Made by a program: the position numbers and the translations under genes. Shown piece after piece: positions 56,625 to 64,000 of a stretch of DNA of 64,000 bases. The stretch spans positions 3,844,001 to 3,908,000 of the forward strand of contig NC_064038.1 in NCBI RefSeq assembly GCF_932526225.1. Direction: 5' to 3'. Below the pieces are notes generated by a model, which worked only from the letters and a program-made list of their open reading frames with translations, did no database searches and had not been told where the DNA came from. Each line of letters opens with the position of its first letter. The stretch's first letter is position 1. The DNA is from Nematostella vectensis (lineage: Eukaryota; Cnidaria; Anthozoa; Actiniaria; Edwardsiidae).

Positions 56625-57283
56625 ACAAATGATGAAATCTATTTATTTTTTTATTTATTACTACTCTCAACCGAACTCTAGCTCAGCTGTGTTTGCTGAT
56701 GTTTCGTGCATATATTTTAATAGTTTTTATATAGGAAAGTCCGAGACAATAGCATGAAATTAGGCAGAACATGCAGTGAGCAGGTCTTTTGTGATGCGAA
56801 GTATTCAAACAACTGGTGATTACACAAGCAAACAAGCATTTATTTGTGTGGCTCACAGCTTCCGAGACTGAGATCTTGATAAGTGTTAACGAAAGCTAAG
56901 GCAACAAAGAGGCAATAGGAGAAGAAACATTTACAAAGTATAAGATCCCTGTTTTCATTTTTTTAATTGAGGCAATAATGTCCTACGTTTTTTACTTCGT
57001 AGAAACGTCAAAATTTTTTCCTGGATCCGTTTCTGTTTGTCCATTCTCTTGGAATGACAAATAGAAGCAATTAGTAATGGGGTGTTCACAGCAATATTCC
57101 TGTTAAATGCAAGTCTCAGGGGAGCCTCACTCAGCCTCACCAGCCAATTACAAGTCGCAAAACTGAACTGATCATTTAATCCCTTCAACAATAGCTATTC
57201 TTCTATACCTTACCATGAAATGCTAATGCTTAAAATTACATATCGTTTGTTCTTTATGGGTGGTTCAAAATTTACACATCGCC
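56625..57283. other. 5' flank of the GPCR gene
   Basis: AT-rich, no exon recognised. The short minus frame 56955-57191 has no domain features. Confidence 0.4.
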
Positions 57284-58252
57284 ATGCCGCCCGCTATGGA
57301 GGCAACGGCAAGTAATCATTCTTCAACAAGAAGATGCTTCTTTTTAGTGTACGATCATCAGCGTATTCTGCTGGCTCGAGACGCGTACATAGCGGCAGCG
57401 GTTATCAACTGCATCACGATGTTTCCCGCCATTATCTTGAACGTGCTCCTGATGCGAGCCATGTCTAGTTCGCCTGTTCTTCGGAAGCCGTCGACTCTGC
57501 TCCTTTACAGCCTGTCAGCGTCGGATCTGCTTCTTGGCTTGATCGTACAACCTGGATATATCGCCAAAAAAGTGGGAGAACTAACGGACAACTTCGATCT
57601 TTATTGCAGAAATGCTGTTATAATCTATAACATTGGAAGTGTTTTAACGGGTGTCTTATTTCTAACAATAACAGCTATCTCAATCGATCGATATTTACTC
57701 GTGACGTCGGGTATCGAATACCCAATGAAGGTTACAGGACGACGAGTGCTCTGTGTAATTGTGATCATGTGGTTATTCATGGTGATGGTGACTTCATCCC
57801 AGTATTTCATCAGTCGATCCGTTTGTTTTCTTCTAACGGCGATTACAATTGGCTCTTGTGTTGCTATGACGACAGCATGCTACACAAAAGCCTTATACAC
57901 AATAAGACAGCAGAAGGCAGCGATTAAGTCGGCCAGCGGTCCCACCTCTCAGGTTCAAGCGAACACGGCACGTTACCGGAAGTACACTCACACCATGATT
58001 TGGATGTTTGTCATCTTCTTGTTTTGTTATACGCCATTCATGCTGACGTCAGCAGTTGCTTCATTTGGGACAGAGACTGCAAGCATCTGGTCAGCGGAGG
58101 CACTCTGTGGCGTGATAGCTTATTGTAATTCTTGTTTTAACCCCGCCATAATGTTCTGGCGCGTTGGAGAGTTACAAAATGCGGGACGTAATATTCTAAA
58201 GGCCAGATCACGGTCGCAGTCCATTTCGGTGACGACAACAACTAAGATCTAA
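57284..58252 (+). CDS. Orphan class A (rhodopsin-like) GPCR, intronless
   Basis: ATG at 57284 (MPPAMEATASNHSS) gives 322 residues. The frame is open back to 57260 but only with GTG. Seven hydrophobic helices are visible. Hallmarks: N53 in TM1 (ILNVLL), D81 in TM2 (SASDLLLG), DRY at 135-137, W163 in TM4, C-Y-T-P at 248-251 in TM6 in place of CWxP, and N-P-A-I-M-F at 286-291 in place of NPxxY. An N-glycosylation site (NHS) precedes TM1. The second extracellular loop is very short, as in the melanocortin/adenosine/cannabinoid group, but no ligand can be inferred. The tail is short with R/S-rich residues and ends TTTTKI. Single-exon lineage-specific GPCRs are common in cnidarians. Confidence 0.9.
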   Translation: MPPAMEATASNHSSTRRCFFLVYDHQRILLARDAYIAAAVINCITMFPAIILNVLLMRAMSSSPVLRKPSTLLLYSLSASDLLLGLIVQPGYIAKKVGELTDNFDLYCRNAVIIYNIGSVLTGVLFLTITAISIDRYLLVTSGIEYPMKVTGRRVLCVIVIMWLFMVMVTSSQYFISRSVCFLLTAITIGSCVAMTTACYTKALYTIRQQKAAIKSASGPTSQVQANTARYRKYTHTMIWMFVIFLFCYTPFMLTSAVASFGTETASIWSAEALCGVIAYCNSCFNPAIMFWRVGELQNAGRNILKARSRSQSISVTTTTKI

Positions 58253-58666
58253 CTCTACATGAAGGCCGCAAAAAAGATAATTTTGGGATTATTGGCCCGC
58301 ATTCTTATGAAAGCATAAGGAGAACGTACTTTTGACGACGAAAAGCTTTACGGCTCTATTAATCGTATGTTACACATTTGCGTCTGAGAAGAAGCCACGC
58401 AACTCGAAAAACAATATTTGGGATATTATGTTAATTTTAGTTTCGTGGATTTGCTGTTGTAAAAGAGCAAAATAGTTTTATCTGAGGTACACGTACTCAA
58501 GCGGAGTGGAAACACATAAAAAAATATTGTGAAATCATTTTTTTTTTCTAGACAGAGCAAATTTTTAAATTTAAAGAATACCCTCATCAAAGACGGATCG
58601 CTAGTTCTCCAAGCCAATAACCAGGACAATGCTATTAGAAAACAATACCCTTTTAAACTCTCTCTC
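58253..58666. other. Convergent intergenic stretch between the GPCR and lipoxygenase genes
   Basis: Short AT-rich interval between two converging genes. No gene seen. Confidence 0.5.
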
Positions 58667-58672
58667 TTTATT
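58667..58672 (-). terminator. Candidate polyadenylation signal of the lipoxygenase gene
   Basis: AATAAA on the minus strand, about 85 bp past the stop at 58755. Confidence 0.5.
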
Positions 58673-58754
58673 CATAGAGTATATCTATTCACACCAAGAT
58701 AAAACATGTCTATCAGATTGTAGATTTCAAAAGTAGATGATACTTCAAATCCTA

Positions 58755-64000
<5,246 letters not shown>

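Overview
The window reads as nuclear DNA of an animal, most likely an anthozoan cnidarian (sea anemone or coral type; genus not assignable by eye). The reasons are: spliced genes with short GT-AG exons whose phases join without error; a receptor-type phosphatase-like protein; a lipoxygenase whose core resembles coral enzymes; an intronless class A GPCR; a beta-helix plus multi-TM protein of a kind I associate with cnidarians and sponges; and many MITEs, minisatellites and homopolymer G/C tracts. There is no sign of bacterial operons, CRISPR or plasmid genes. All exon models were built by hand from splice sites, phase and protein similarity.

Layout. 1-0.77 kb is a 31-bp satellite rich in TGACGTAA. 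2.7-22.1 kb (minus strand) holds a relic and two genes of one receptor family. The relic (2742-2969) keeps only the start of a shared extracellular module. Gene B (4289-5835, 5' end not found) has one module, one TM and a cytoplasmic tail ending STRF. Gene A (13372-22072, 1520 aa) is a mucin-like type I membrane protein with about 60 glycosylation-rich 16-residue repeats, two modules, one TM and a tail ending ETHL. Between B and A, on the plus strand, lies a decayed Cys-rich extracellular gene (10.8-12.6 kb). 27.6-40.5 kb (minus) is gene C (1086 aa, 16 exons), with an N-glycosylated ectodomain, the same membrane-proximal module, one TM, an ITAM-like tyrosine cluster and one PTP domain lacking the P-loop Arg and the WPD Asp. 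42.9-50.7 kb (minus) is gene D (1241 aa), a right-handed beta-helix ectodomain with a Cys-rich module and 8 predicted TM helices. 52.9-53.3 kb is a small ankyrin protein. 57.3-58.3 kb (plus) is an orphan GPCR. 58.8-64.0 kb (minus, running off the window) is the C-terminal 425 residues of a lipoxygenase that has lost the first iron-ligand His and the C-terminal Ile.

Mobile and repeat DNA is rich. The clearest element is a retrozyme (50987-51519): about 1.5 tandem copies of a 353-bp unit, each carrying a type I hammerhead ribozyme on the minus strand (one intact, one decayed), flanked by a 13-bp target-site duplication. Others are a hAT-like MITE with a perfect 8-bp TSD (32616-32798), several foldback MITEs, and a TIR element whose inner 36-bp unit has expanded to about 35 copies inside gene D intron 1.

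How the genes may fit together (inference). A, B, C and the relic share a membrane-proximal two-Cys module of about 100 residues, lie in the same orientation and differ in what sits outside (mucin or other ectodomain) and inside (PDZ ligand or ITAM-like plus pseudophosphatase). This looks like a local family of cell-surface sensors or adhesion receptors that has diversified by duplication and domain gain.
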